Assembly: GCA_964490085.1 (NCBI GenBank)
Contig: CAZBAO010000024.1
Location: forward strand, 1-17,752
Length of the DNA stretch: 17,752 bases
Origin: RGIG3009 sp964490085
GTDB lineage: Bacteria > Bacillota > Clostridia > Oscillospirales > Acutalibacteraceae
Direction of reading: 5' to 3'
Each line of letters begins with the position of its first letter. Within the stretch, counting starts at the first letter, position 1. The translations under genes were made by a program, and so were the position numbers. Shown here in pieces: positions 1 to 5,619 of this stretch. The notes under the pieces are model-generated. The model searched no databases. It worked only from the letters and a program-made list of their open reading frames with translations, and was not told the DNA's origin.

Positions 1-63
1 TTAATAATTACCTATTCTGTCGCGAAAATTTAGTCGATGGCATGTTTAAATACAAAGGTAAAA

Positions 64-118
64 ATATCACTATGCCGCAAGGCATAATATCACTCTGTGC
101 GAAGCACAGAATATCGCT
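64..118. repeat. Short hairpin array with ATATCRCT units
   Basis: Three copies of an (A)ATATCACT-like unit (64-71, 86-94, 110-118; the last reads AATATCGCT) alternate with two perfect short hairpins: ATGCC-GCAA-GGCAT at 72-85 and CTGTGC-GAA-GCACAG at 95-109. The stems differ in sequence while the spacer unit is kept, which points to a structured repeat and not a simple tandem copy. From memory, similar stem-loop strings occur in clostridial genomes near site-specific recombinases and conjugative elements. No recombinase is visible here, so this may be the edge of such an element lying to the left of the window. Confidence 0.6.
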
Positions 119-124
119 AACATC

Positions 125-154
125 TTGCGCTCCCCACGGTTTTTATGCTATAAT
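125..154 (+). promoter_or_regulatory. Putative SigA promoter, TTGCGC-18-TATAAT
   Basis: TTGCGC at 125-130 and TATAAT at 149-154 are 18 bp apart, with TGC directly before the -10 (extended -10). It lies just right of the hairpin array and points toward the XRE gene at 394, about 230 nt away. The first gene is far off, so the target is uncertain; it could drive a leader or a small RNA. Confidence 0.45.
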
Positions 155-393
155 GCGGCCCAAGGCAGCGGTCTGCCCGGTATGCCGTTATGCGATGAAA
201 ACTGCCAGAACCGTGAACGTGCGTGCGTCCAATAATTATTCCCCCCTTGGTTCATTTTCATAAATGCGGGCTTATTTTCTGTATCAACGCTCCCGTTGAA
301 GAAAACATTTCCGCGAGCAAAACAAAATAACGAAATAAATTCTGCATTTTAACCGCTCGTATGGTCTACAATTGCATATGAGTGGTGATGAAT

Positions 394-705
394 ATGTATG
401 AAACTGCATTTGTCAAAAGGTTGGTTCAACTTCGTATGCAAAAGGGCGTATCCGCCAGAGATATGAGCTTGAGTATCGGCCAATCGGAAACCTATATCAA
501 TAAGATCGAAAACGGTGCTGCACTTCCATCCATGAGTGCATTCTTTTACATTTGCGAATATTTCGGCCTAACGCCGGCTGAATTTTTCGATGACAAGGTG
601 GAGGATCCCGTGGCATTGCAGCAGGTCGTTCGTGTTCTCAAAGGGTTGAGTGCAGAGCAGCTTTCACATATTTATTCTATCGTTCAGGACATTAACCACA
701 ACTGA
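394..705 (+). CDS. XRE-family transcriptional regulator
   Basis: A 103-residue DNA-binding protein with one helix-turn-helix of the XRE/Cro type in its first 65 residues. The stretch VSARDMSLSIGQSETYINKIENG is the typical turn and recognition helix, and LPSMSAFFYICEYF is the following helix. The C-terminal tail (about residues 66-103, with VLKGLSAEQLSHIYSIV) probably dimerises or senses a signal. ATG at 394 is chosen because GAGTGGTG at 380-387 lies 6 nt ahead; GTG 382 and ATG 388 are in frame and possible. A weak TACAAT lies at 366-371. The target is unknown. It converges on the leftward DUF6514-like gene with a 50-nt gap and no clear terminator. Confidence 0.85.
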   Translation: MYETAFVKRLVQLRMQKGVSARDMSLSIGQSETYINKIENGAALPSMSAFFYICEYFGLTPAEFFDDKVEDPVALQQVVRVLKGLSAEQLSHIYSIVQDINHN

Positions 706-755
706 CGCATCGGAACCCAGCTCAGGCTATTGACTGCGCATAGTGTGACGTTCTG

Positions 756-1001
756 CTAAGGACGTAGTTGGTATTGTTCTGTTAACGCGTTTTCGATGAG
801 ATCCCGCAGGTGGATCGGATCCACGCCTTGCCCGTTGCAAGCACGTACGAACCGGTGCGCTTTTTCCTCGTCGAAAAACACATCTGAAAAACAGTCGATG
901 ACATTTCCGACGGAATCGATGATCTCCACCCCGTACACCACCCGCTCCGCGCCTTCTTCATCCGGCACAACATTCTGTTGAAGGCGATAAGTACACAACA
1001 T
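756..1001 (-). CDS. DUF6514-like small protein
   Basis: A short, soluble protein of 81 residues with no signal peptide or membrane segment. The pattern YGVEIIDSVGNVIDCFSDVF, then a helix with ACNGQGVDPIHLRDLIENAL, matches what I remember of the DUF6514 family in Oscillospiraceae-type Firmicutes, whose function is unknown. ATG at 1001 is preferred because AAGGAGG lies 7 nt upstream; a GTG at 1004 is possible and would overlap the stop of the preceding gene (TAGTG). It directly follows a leftward XRE regulator gene and is surely co-transcribed and probably translationally coupled with it. This pairing hints at a two-gene regulatory unit, but no role can be assigned from sequence. Confidence 0.75.
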   Translation of the reverse strand: MLCTYRLQQNVVPDEEGAERVVYGVEIIDSVGNVIDCFSDVFFDEEKAHRFVRACNGQGVDPIHLRDLIENALTEQYQLRP

Positions 1002-1003
1002 CA

Positions 1004-1234
1004 CTATTCCTCCTTAATTTCTTGAAGAAAAAAGTCCACGGGAATATCGACACAATTCGAAATGCGCACCAGATTATGTACACTGGGGATGTAGACGCCC
1101 CTCTCGATGTTGCTTACGGTATCCTTGCTGATCCCGACCTTGTACGCAAACTCCTCTTGCGATACCTGTAAGACCTTTTTGCGGATATAATATACGTTTA
1201 ATCCGATATACCGCTCATCTCGTTGTTTCGTCAC
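1004..1234 (-). CDS. XRE-family transcriptional regulator
   Basis: A small XRE/Cro-type regulator of 76 residues, almost entirely the DNA-binding domain: IGLNVYYIRKK opens the first helix, SQEEFAYKVGISKDTVSNIERG is the helix-turn-helix, and VHNLVRISNCVDIPVDFF closes the fold. GTG at 1234 is chosen since homologs usually begin close to the IGLN helix, GGGTGG lies 4 nt upstream and a -10-like TATACT lies near 1258. An in-frame GTG at 1282 would add 16 residues without family character; the start is unsure. It heads a leftward two-gene unit with the DUF6514-like gene and lies divergent to the sigma-factor gene, so it could regulate its own unit or the shared intergenic region. Confidence 0.8.
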   Translation of the reverse strand: MTKQRDERYIGLNVYYIRKKVLQVSQEEFAYKVGISKDTVSNIERGVYIPSVHNLVRISNCVDIPVDFFLQEIKEE

Positions 1235-1461
1235 GATACCACCCGAAACGACAGTATACGGCAGTTGATATACGCATACCACGGAGCATCTTCCGTGTTT
1301 ATCCGCTTATTTTTTGGGGGGATAGTTTGTAATTTGGAGGGCGTCAGGACAACTTTACGATCTGCGTGTTACGTGTTTTGAACTTGTTTTTTGAAACGAA
1401 AGTTTTCAAGAAGCAGTTTTTTTTTATAGAGGGAACAAATTTCGAAAGAGGGGTAAAGCTC

Positions 1462-2022
1462 ATGCTTGCGTTTTATTTGAGTTTGCTGGATGCGGAGGAA
1501 GAAAAATCCAAATTTGCGCAATTGTATGAAAAATACGGAAAACTGATGAAGTACGTTGCACGTTGCAGGCTGAACGACGAGTATTTGGCTGAGGATGCGA
1601 CGCACAACGCCTTTATCAAACTTACTCGCTACCTCAATACCATTGAAGAGGTGGATTGTCACAAAACGAAGCGTTTTGTCGTTCTTGTTATTGAGAGTGT
1701 CGTAACGGACATGCTGCGTAAAGATAAGCACTATCCGAAGGACAGCTATGAGGAGCTGGAACTGACCGTCGCCTGCCGCGAGGACGTGCTGGATCGGATA
1801 GCTGTACGGGAGCTGATGGAAATGATCGCTCAACTGCCCGAAAACTACCGTGTGGCGCTGGAGCTGCGCGCCTACCACAAATTGGACGAGAAGCAGATCG
1901 CCGATCTGTTGGGCATCAGCTACGCCGCCGCCAGAAAGCGGCTGGAACGGGCGAGGGCTCTCCTTTCCCAACAACTAAAGAAACGGGAGGAGGCTTGTCT
2001 TTGTGAAGAAGAACCTGTATAA
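1462..2022 (+). CDS. RNA polymerase sigma factor, sigma-70/ECF type
   Basis: A 186-residue alternative sigma factor with only regions 2 and 4, the ECF layout. Region 2 (about residues 18-90) includes YLAEDATHNAFIKL, the usual acidic region 2.2 motif, and VVTDMLRKDK. Region 4 (about 115-172) has LPENYRVALELRAYHKLDEKQIADLLGIS followed by AAARKRLERAR, the -35-binding helix-turn-helix. ATG 1462 is chosen because GAGGGG lies 8 nt upstream and the length fits the family; an in-frame upstream extension to 1366 looks noncoding (runs of T, no family match). The 3' end overlaps the DUF4367 gene by 20 nt, so the two are coupled. It probably answers an envelope signal relayed by that membrane partner. 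Confidence 0.9.
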   Translation: MLAFYLSLLDAEEEKSKFAQLYEKYGKLMKYVARCRLNDEYLAEDATHNAFIKLTRYLNTIEEVDCHKTKRFVVLVIESVVTDMLRKDKHYPKDSYEELELTVACREDVLDRIAVRELMEMIAQLPENYRVALELRAYHKLDEKQIADLLGISYAAARKRLERARALLSQQLKKREEACLCEEEPV

Positions 2023-2695
2023 ACACCCCAAGCTGTACGAAGCCTTCGACCTGCACTGTCAGCAGTGGTGTGAGGAGCTTCCCACGGATGAGGAATTGGC
2101 GGATATCACGTTTTCGCCCACCCTGCAAGAGAAAATGCGTCGGCTTTTGCGACGGCAACGGTGCGGCTTCTACGTGCTGTTCGGCACGGCGGGGCGGCGC
2201 GTGGCATCGGTGCTGGTGATGCTTTTGGTGAGTATGACCATCGCCACCGTGAGCGTGAAGGCACTGCGCGAGCCGGTGGTGCGGTTTATCACCGAGGTGT
2301 TTGAGACCTTCACCAGCATCCTGTTTGTGAATGACGAGCCGACTCCGGCAGACGTGCAGTTGGAGGCGGTGATGCCCGCCTATATCCCCGAAGGGTATGT
2401 GGTGGAACGGCAAAAAGGCGATAATATAACGGTACACAGAGTTTCGTATTACAATGCGGACACGGAAACCAGATTACTGTATACACAGCGTAGGGATACG
2501 GTAGGTGTTTTAACGGCTAATACGGAGGAGATCGTTTATCATTCCGTTGTCATAAACGGAATGGAAGGTATTGCGTATTCTCAAAAGGCTTCTACGGCGG
2601 TTATGTTTGTGTGCGGCGGGTATACGTTTACGGTAAGGGGTCCACTTGCCGAAGAGGAGCTGCTGCGTATCGCGGCGTCCATCCCCGCGAATTAA
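2003..2695 (+). CDS. DUF4367 membrane protein, probable anti-sigma factor
   Basis: A 230-residue single-pass protein. The cytoplasmic head (1-64) is rich in Lys, Arg and Glu and could hold the sigma factor; one hydrophobic span covers about residues 66-86; the outer part has VMPAYIPEGYVVE near 123-135 and a beta-rich tail ending EELLRIAASIP, the signature of DUF4367 domains in Firmicute sigma/anti-sigma operons. GTG 2003 has GGGAGGAGG 9 nt upstream, inside the sigma gene. The overlap and membrane topology make an anti-sigma or sensor role likely, but the head has no clear zinc-binding anti-sigma motif. Base composition changes in mid-gene: by hand count about 60% GC over 2101-2400 but about 45% over 2401-2640. 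Confidence 0.82.
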   Translation: MKKNLYKHPKLYEAFDLHCQQWCEELPTDEELADITFSPTLQEKMRRLLRRQRCGFYVLFGTAGRRVASVLVMLLVSMTIATVSVKALREPVVRFITEVFETFTSILFVNDEPTPADVQLEAVMPAYIPEGYVVERQKGDNITVHRVSYYNADTETRLLYTQRRDTVGVLTANTEEIVYHSVVINGMEGIAYSQKASTAVMFVCGGYTFTVRGPLAEEELLRIAASIPAN

Positions 2696-2710
2696 AAATT
2701 TTCAAAAAAT

Positions 2711-2762
2711 TTGTCACAAAGCATCCCTTTTTGTCGTTATAGTGGGTGTGAGCGGTTTACAC
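2711..2762 (+). promoter_or_regulatory. Candidate alternative-sigma promoter with operator-like repeats
   Basis: TTGTCA at 2711-2716 and TATAGT at 2739-2744 are 22 bp apart, too far for a standard SigA promoter. TTGTC recurs exactly 20 bp on (2711 and 2731). At 2746-2762 a pseudo-palindrome GTGTGA-5-TTACAC (5 of 6 pairs) would sit at the transcription start, and TGAGC/GCTCA (2749-2768) can form a hairpin. Because the sigma/DUF4367 unit ends just upstream, this may be the promoter served by that sigma factor. That is inference. Confidence 0.4.
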
Positions 2763-2800
2763 TGCTCAAATTATAGCGACTGCGAAAGGGATGTTTTGTA

Positions 2801-3235
2801 ATGTCTGGAAAAGTTAAAACCGTGATCTGCCTGCTGATGAGCCTGCTTTTGATGTTCCCGCTGAATGCTTTTGCGGGTGCCGCCGCGACTGCGGAGGAGC
2901 AAGTTCAGCCCTACTACAGCTATACCGATATGACGTATGTTTCTATGATAGTATCCAGCGATGGCGCTGCCACCTGCTTGGCGGACGTGGAGGGGTACGA
3001 CGGGCTCACCACCAAGATCTATATCAAGATGACGCTGCAGAAATACACGGTCCTGTGGTGGAGCAAGGTGGAGACGTGGGAAATCACCATTCACGATTTC
3101 TATGGATATCTCAGCCGAACGACGCAGGTGGGGAGCGGCACCTACCGGGTGAAGGCGGAATTCACCGTGTACAGCGGCAGCAGCAGCGAGGATATCACCA
3201 GCTACAGTCAGGAATATAAGTTCACCAAATCCTGA
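2801..3235 (+). CDS. Secreted small beta-rich protein (DUF6147-like)
   Basis: A 144-residue exported protein. Residues 1-25 form a clear signal peptide: basic start, the hydrophobic core VICLLMSLLLMFPL and a cleavage site near NAFA-GAA. The mature part is rich in Tyr, Ser, Thr and alternating beta pattern, with SSDGAATCLADVEGY, TTKIYIKMTLQKY and the end GTYRVKAEFTVYSGSSSEDIT. This resembles the DUF6147 type of small secreted clostridial proteins; the family name is from memory and moderately sure. No catalytic motif, sorting signal or membrane anchor is seen. GAAAGGGATG lies just ahead of the ATG. It sits right after the sigma/anti-sigma pair and may be a target of that sigma factor. Its GC-rich codons match the upstream half of the DUF4367 gene. 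Confidence 0.8.
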   Translation: MSGKVKTVICLLMSLLLMFPLNAFAGAAATAEEQVQPYYSYTDMTYVSMIVSSDGAATCLADVEGYDGLTTKIYIKMTLQKYTVLWWSKVETWEITIHDFYGYLSRTTQVGSGTYRVKAEFTVYSGSSSEDITSYSQEYKFTKS

Positions 3236-3254
3236 CGTTCTCAAGCACAGGATA

Positions 3255-3337
3255 CCGACCGGAGAAAGGCTCCTCCGGTCGGCATCCGACAGGCAGGCGA
3301 AACACCTCCGCTGATCGATGGCACCGGTCGGCGGAGG
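3255..3337 (+). terminator. Two hairpins after the secreted-protein gene
   Basis: CCGACCGGAG (3255-3264) pairs perfectly with CTCCGGTCGG (3273-3282) around an 8-nt loop, but no T run follows. A second stem, CCTCCGC (3305-3311) with GCGGAGG (3331-3337), is followed only by GTCGTTTTG. GGTCGG also appears at 3326-3331, so the two hairpins can compete. They may end transcription weakly or shield the 3' end. Confidence 0.45.
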
Positions 3338-3343
3338 GTCGTT

Positions 3344-3376
3344 TTGAAAACGGAACGTGTTCCGTCGCAGTATACG
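3344..3376 (+). promoter_or_regulatory. Promoter-like region with palindromic operator candidate
   Basis: The near-perfect palindrome CGGAAC-GT-GTTCCG (3351-3364) lies between TTGAAA (3344-3349) and TATACG (3371-3376), about 45 nt ahead of a small XRE gene. Such a site is what an autoregulating Cro-like repressor would use. The -35/-10 spacing is 21 bp, too long for a good promoter, so the exact promoter is unclear. Confidence 0.4.
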
Positions 3377-3407
3377 ATCTCACACTATGTTAACGGGAGG
3401 TCAAACT

Positions 3408-3617
3408 ATGCCGGAGAATGCCGTGTTAGCCAAAAATCTGAAAGAGATCCGCAAACAACTGCACGAGTCACAGATGGAATTTGCCGCACACTGCGGCATC
3501 AGCACCGAAGAGCTCAGCCTGCTGGAGCGTGAACGGAGCAATCCGCAGTTGAGCACGATTCAAAAGGTGGCCGCCTATACCGACCGTACGGTCGCGAACC
3601 TACTTCAAACAGAATAA
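3408..3617 (+). CDS. Small XRE-family transcriptional regulator
   Basis: A 69-residue protein that is essentially one XRE/Cro helix-turn-helix domain: LAKNLKEIRKQLHESQMEFA forms the first helices, HCGISTEELSLLERERSNP the turn and recognition helix, and LSTIQKVAAYTDRTVANLL the last helix. ATG 3408 is chosen because GGGAGG lies 7 nt upstream; an in-frame ATG at 3357 would add 17 residues running through the operator-like palindrome and is unlikely. It stands alone, bounded by hairpins on the left and a terminator on the right. It probably represses its own promoter through the palindrome at 3351-3364. This is the third XRE regulator in 3.3 kb, and it is not closely similar to the other two. Confidence 0.85.
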   Translation: MPENAVLAKNLKEIRKQLHESQMEFAAHCGISTEELSLLERERSNPQLSTIQKVAAYTDRTVANLLQTE

Positions 3618-3649
3618 GTAACGGTGCGCACGCGGCGCATACACAAAGG

Positions 3650-3699
3650 TCCGATACGGAGCAGCACGTAGGCTGTAAGGGAGTATCGGATATTTTTTT
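3650..3699 (+). terminator. Rho-independent terminator after XRE gene
   Basis: TCCGATAC (3650-3657) pairs with GTATCGGA (3683-3690), closing a loop of about 25 nt that can fold further, and seven T follow at 3693-3699. It is placed 32 nt after the XRE stop codon. Confidence 0.65.
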
Positions 3700-3760
3700 G
3701 GAATGCGCGGCTTGTGCATTCCTTGTGTTATTGTGTCAATGGGGTCATGTATTTTTCGGC

Positions 3761-3790
3761 GTGTGCAGCTTCGGTCGCACACACTTTTTT
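3761..3790 (+). terminator. Second hairpin with T run
   Basis: GTGTGC (3761-3766) pairs with GCACAC (3777-3782) around a 10-nt loop, followed by a T run at 3785-3790. The stem is short, so it is probably a backup terminator or a remnant. Confidence 0.45.
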
Positions 3791-3798
3791 GAGGCGAG

Positions 3799-3830
3799 AA
3801 AAAGTCCTGTTCGAAAGAACAGGACTTTTT
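3799..3830. terminator. Bidirectional terminator
   Basis: AAAAAGTCCTGTTC (3799-3812), a GAAA tetraloop and the exact complement (3817-3830) give a 14-bp stem with A and T tails on both sides. It can stop transcripts from the left and from the leftward collagen-like gene, whose stop codon is 29 nt away. Confidence 0.9.
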
Positions 3831-3858
3831 GAAATGGAATGCAGTTTATCTGCAAAAA

Positions 3859-4974
3859 TCATCCAATCTGCGTAATGACAAGGTGTGCCGAAACCGGACG
3901 AGTTCCTCCGGCAAGCGGTGTGATGGTTAGTGCGGTTGAATTACCGGCAGGATTTCGAACGGTCAGAATAGAGTTGATAACGTTAGTTGTTACGATAGCC
4001 ATGCCTACAATTTGTGAGGCACCGGTGGCTCTGCCAACTACAGTGTATGCTAAATCCCCTCCATTCAGGGTCAATATCAACTGGCCTGCCTCATCCACAC
4101 TCACCTCAAACAGCACCTGATAGGTCCCGATCTGCGCCAGATTAAATGAATCCGGTCCGGTTCTGGAAATATCAGATCCGCTATTGGGGCCATCTTGAGG
4201 GAAACTGACGTCTGTTCCGGGCGCTACCGTTGCCGCATTATCGGGTGGCATCAGTGCATAAAAATCTGCATAGTTAAGCACACCGCCGGCAGGACCTTGG
4301 GGGCCGGTAGGACCGGCTTCACCTGCGGGACCTTGGGGGCCGGTAGGACCGGCTTCACCCGCGGGACCTTGGGGGCCGATAGGACCGGTTTCACCCGCGG
4401 GACCTTGGGGGCCGATAGGACCGGTTTCACCCGCGGGGCCTTGGGGGCCGATAGGACCGGTTTCGCCGGCAGGACCTTGCGGGCCGATAGGACCGGTTTC
4501 ACCCGCGGGACCTTGGGGGCCGGTAGGACCGGTTTCGCCGGCAGGACCTTGCGGGCCGATAGGACCGGCTTCACCCGCGGGACCTTGGGGGCCGATAGGA
4601 CCGGCTTCACCGGCAGGGCCTTGAGGGCCGATAGGACCGGTTTCACCCGCAGGACCTTGAGGGCCGATAGGACCGGTTTCACCCGCGGGACCTTGGGGGC
4701 CGATAGGACCGGTTTCACCCGCGGGGCCTTGGGGGCCGATAGGACCGGCTTCACCCGCGGGACCTTGAGGTCCTCTTGGACCGGCTGGGCCTTGGGGTCC
4801 GGGCGGGCATTTCGAGCAATCACAGTCACAGGAGCATTTGTCAATGCAAGAATCTTTTTGACAACCACAGTCGCAAGCTCGTTCATTGTCGTCACAATCT
4901 TTCTGACGGCTGTTTCTGTGATCGTTCTCGTGACAGTTATTGTTGTCATTATAAAAATTCCATCTGCTCATCAT
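3859..4974 (-). CDS. Collagen-like protein with Cys-rich head and BclA-like C-terminal domain
   Basis: A 371-residue collagen-like protein in three parts. The head (1-56) is rich in Asn, Asp and His and has 11 cysteines (C14, 27, 34, 36, 38, 43, 47, 49, 51, 53, 56). Residues 57-231 are Gly-X-Y triplets, mostly 13 copies of GPQGPAGE(A/T)GP(I/T). The tail (232-371) is beta-rich, with FYALMPPDNAATVAPG and QIGTYQVLFEVSVDEAGQL, like the C1q/TNF-like trimerising domains of BclA-type exosporium proteins. ATG 4974 (or 4971) is used since AAGGAGGTG lies right upstream; translation from 4995 would put this site inside the gene. There is no signal peptide, which fits a spore-coat or exosporium protein made in the mother cell. 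The cysteines may cross-link or bind metal. Confidence 0.9.
   Translation of the reverse strand: MMSRWNFYNDNNNCHENDHRNSRQKDCDDNERACDCGCQKDSCIDKCSCDCDCSKCPPGPQGPAGPRGPQGPAGEAGPIGPQGPAGETGPIGPQGPAGETGPIGPQGPAGETGPIGPQGPAGEAGPIGPQGPAGEAGPIGPQGPAGETGPTGPQGPAGETGPIGPQGPAGETGPIGPQGPAGETGPIGPQGPAGETGPIGPQGPAGEAGPTGPQGPAGEAGPTGPQGPAGGVLNYADFYALMPPDNAATVAPGTDVSFPQDGPNSGSDISRTGPDSFNLAQIGTYQVLFEVSVDEAGQLILTLNGGDLAYTVVGRATGASQIVGMAIVTTNVINSILTVRNPAGNSTALTITPLAGGTRPVSAHLVITQIG
4282..4806 (-). repeat. 36-bp tandem repeat encoding Gly-X-Y units
   Basis: Thirteen full 36-bp units and partial end units code for the 12-residue repeat. Residue changes are confined to A/T after GE and I/T at the last position; at DNA level the units differ at few wobble positions (GGG/AGG, CGC/GGC). 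The near identity suggests recent expansion or ongoing homogenisation. Unit number is likely to vary between strains, and this region is prone to assembly errors. Confidence 0.95.
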
Positions 4975-5001
4975 CTTCACCTCCTTAAAAGTCATGTGTT
5001 A

Positions 5002-5032
5002 TATAATATGCTGTGCCATAATGGTGTGGCAC
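5002..5032 (-). promoter_or_regulatory. SigK-like promoter and inverted repeat ahead of collagen-like gene
   Basis: On the minus strand CATATTATA (5010-5002) fits the CATANNNTA -10 of Bacillus SigK promoters exactly, 28 nt ahead of the start codon. AC at 5027-5026 lies 15 nt upstream of it as a possible -35. That -35 falls inside the inverted repeat GTGCCA-8-TGGCAC (5013-5032), a good operator candidate. A GerE-like match (AATTAGGGTT, 5057-5066, plus strand) lies further upstream but could be chance. Confidence 0.45.
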
Positions 5033-5064
5033 TCAAAGATTGTAATTATCTATTCGAATTAGGG

Positions 5065-5096
5065 TTGCATTTTCTGGTATAAGGCAGTATAATGCC
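5065..5096 (+). promoter_or_regulatory. Strong SigA-type promoter, TTGCAT-17-TATAAT
   Basis: TTGCAT (5065-5070) and TATAAT (5088-5093) are 17 bp apart. AGGCA (5082-5086) and TGCCT (5092-5096) form an inverted repeat across the -10. It points at the broken MFS gene, starting 18 nt downstream, so an apparently intact promoter feeds a pseudogene. Confidence 0.7.
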
Positions 5097-5110
5097 TGTG
5101 GGATCGCGGG

Positions 5111-5619
5111 TTGAGTGATATGAGTAAATCGGAAACCAAAAAGGCCGTAACCGTAGCGGTTTACGTAGTCCTGAGTGCTATGGAAAAGAAAAAGGCACTT
5201 TCCTATCAGAGCACAAAAGGACAGGGCCTATCTTCCGTTTTGGCGGTTTTCAAAATTGAAAAATTTATCTTCTATATGGTGATCGCCTGTCTTGTTGAGA
5301 TCGGCGCGGCATCAATATCCTTCTGGATACCCACTTTTGGGTCTGTCTTGTTTTACTGCTTTTAGCGCTTATGGCAATGAGTTGCTCCTCGTCGCTGCTT
5401 TGGAGTATTTATATACCCGGACTCGGAAAAACGGGAAAGGTATCAAGCGTAAACGGTGTTCTTGACTGTACCGGATATATTGCCGCCGCTGCCGCGAATA
5501 TGCTTTTTGTCGGCATTATGGGAAGCGTCGGCTGGAATGCTGTTTTTGTTTTGTGGTCTGCAATCGGAATGATCGGAGTCGTTTCAACATTTTTTGCAGG
5601 CAAAAAGGAAAAGGGATAA
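5111..5619 (+). pseudogene. MFS transporter remnant with deletion and frameshift
   Basis: Two pieces in different frames belong to one Major Facilitator transporter. The first (5111-5365) begins with a hydrophilic loop and reaches a membrane helix, FIFYMVIACLVEIGAASISFW. The second enters in another frame near 5335 and reads FWVCLVLLLLALMAMS, then IPGLGKTGKVSSVNGVLDCTGYIAAAAANMLFV and ends in GWNAVFVLWSAIGMIGVV, a typical MFS last-helices pattern, most like the organophosphate:phosphate antiporter (OPA) type. The N-terminal half and the helices between the pieces are missing. The join at TTTTGGGT near 5335 suggests a deletion that also shifted frame. No clear ribosome binding site precedes 5111. 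It cannot give a working transporter. Confidence 0.75.

Larger units (their letters stand above)
1..381. other. Gene-poor left edge with hairpin array
   Basis: I see no convincing gene here. The stretch holds a small hairpin array (64-118) and a promoter-like sequence (125-154). A 73-codon open frame at 42-263 runs through the hairpins, has no ribosome binding site and has no recognisable domain, so it is not called. From about 205 to 340 the sequence is AT-rich without visible structure. A weak -10-like TACAAT at 366-371 lies just ahead of the first regulator gene. Confidence 0.6.

Noticed and set aside
42..263. 73-codon open frame on the plus strand
   Set aside because: It runs straight through the hairpin array, has no ribosome binding site and shows no domain; a chance frame.
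1366..1461. Longer N-terminus for the sigma factor
   Set aside because: The added residues are coded by T-rich, noncoding-looking sequence and the real ribosome binding site GAGGGG lies directly ahead of 1462.
2746..2762. LacI-type operator (GTGTGAGCGG resembles the lac operator)
   Set aside because: Only one half is similar, no LacI-family gene is nearby, and a chance match over 10 bases is likely; kept only as a general pseudo-palindrome.
4282..4806. CRISPR array (repeat period of 36 bp)
   Set aside because: The units are directly joined with no unique spacers and keep a Gly-X-Y reading frame; no cas genes are present.
4195..5082. 295-codon frame on the plus strand opposite the collagen-like gene
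   Set aside because: It is the antisense reading of the 36-bp repeats; the protein is an RTGFTRGTLGAD-type repeat by-product, and no start signal exists. The same holds for the 232-codon frame at 4251-4949 on the minus strand.
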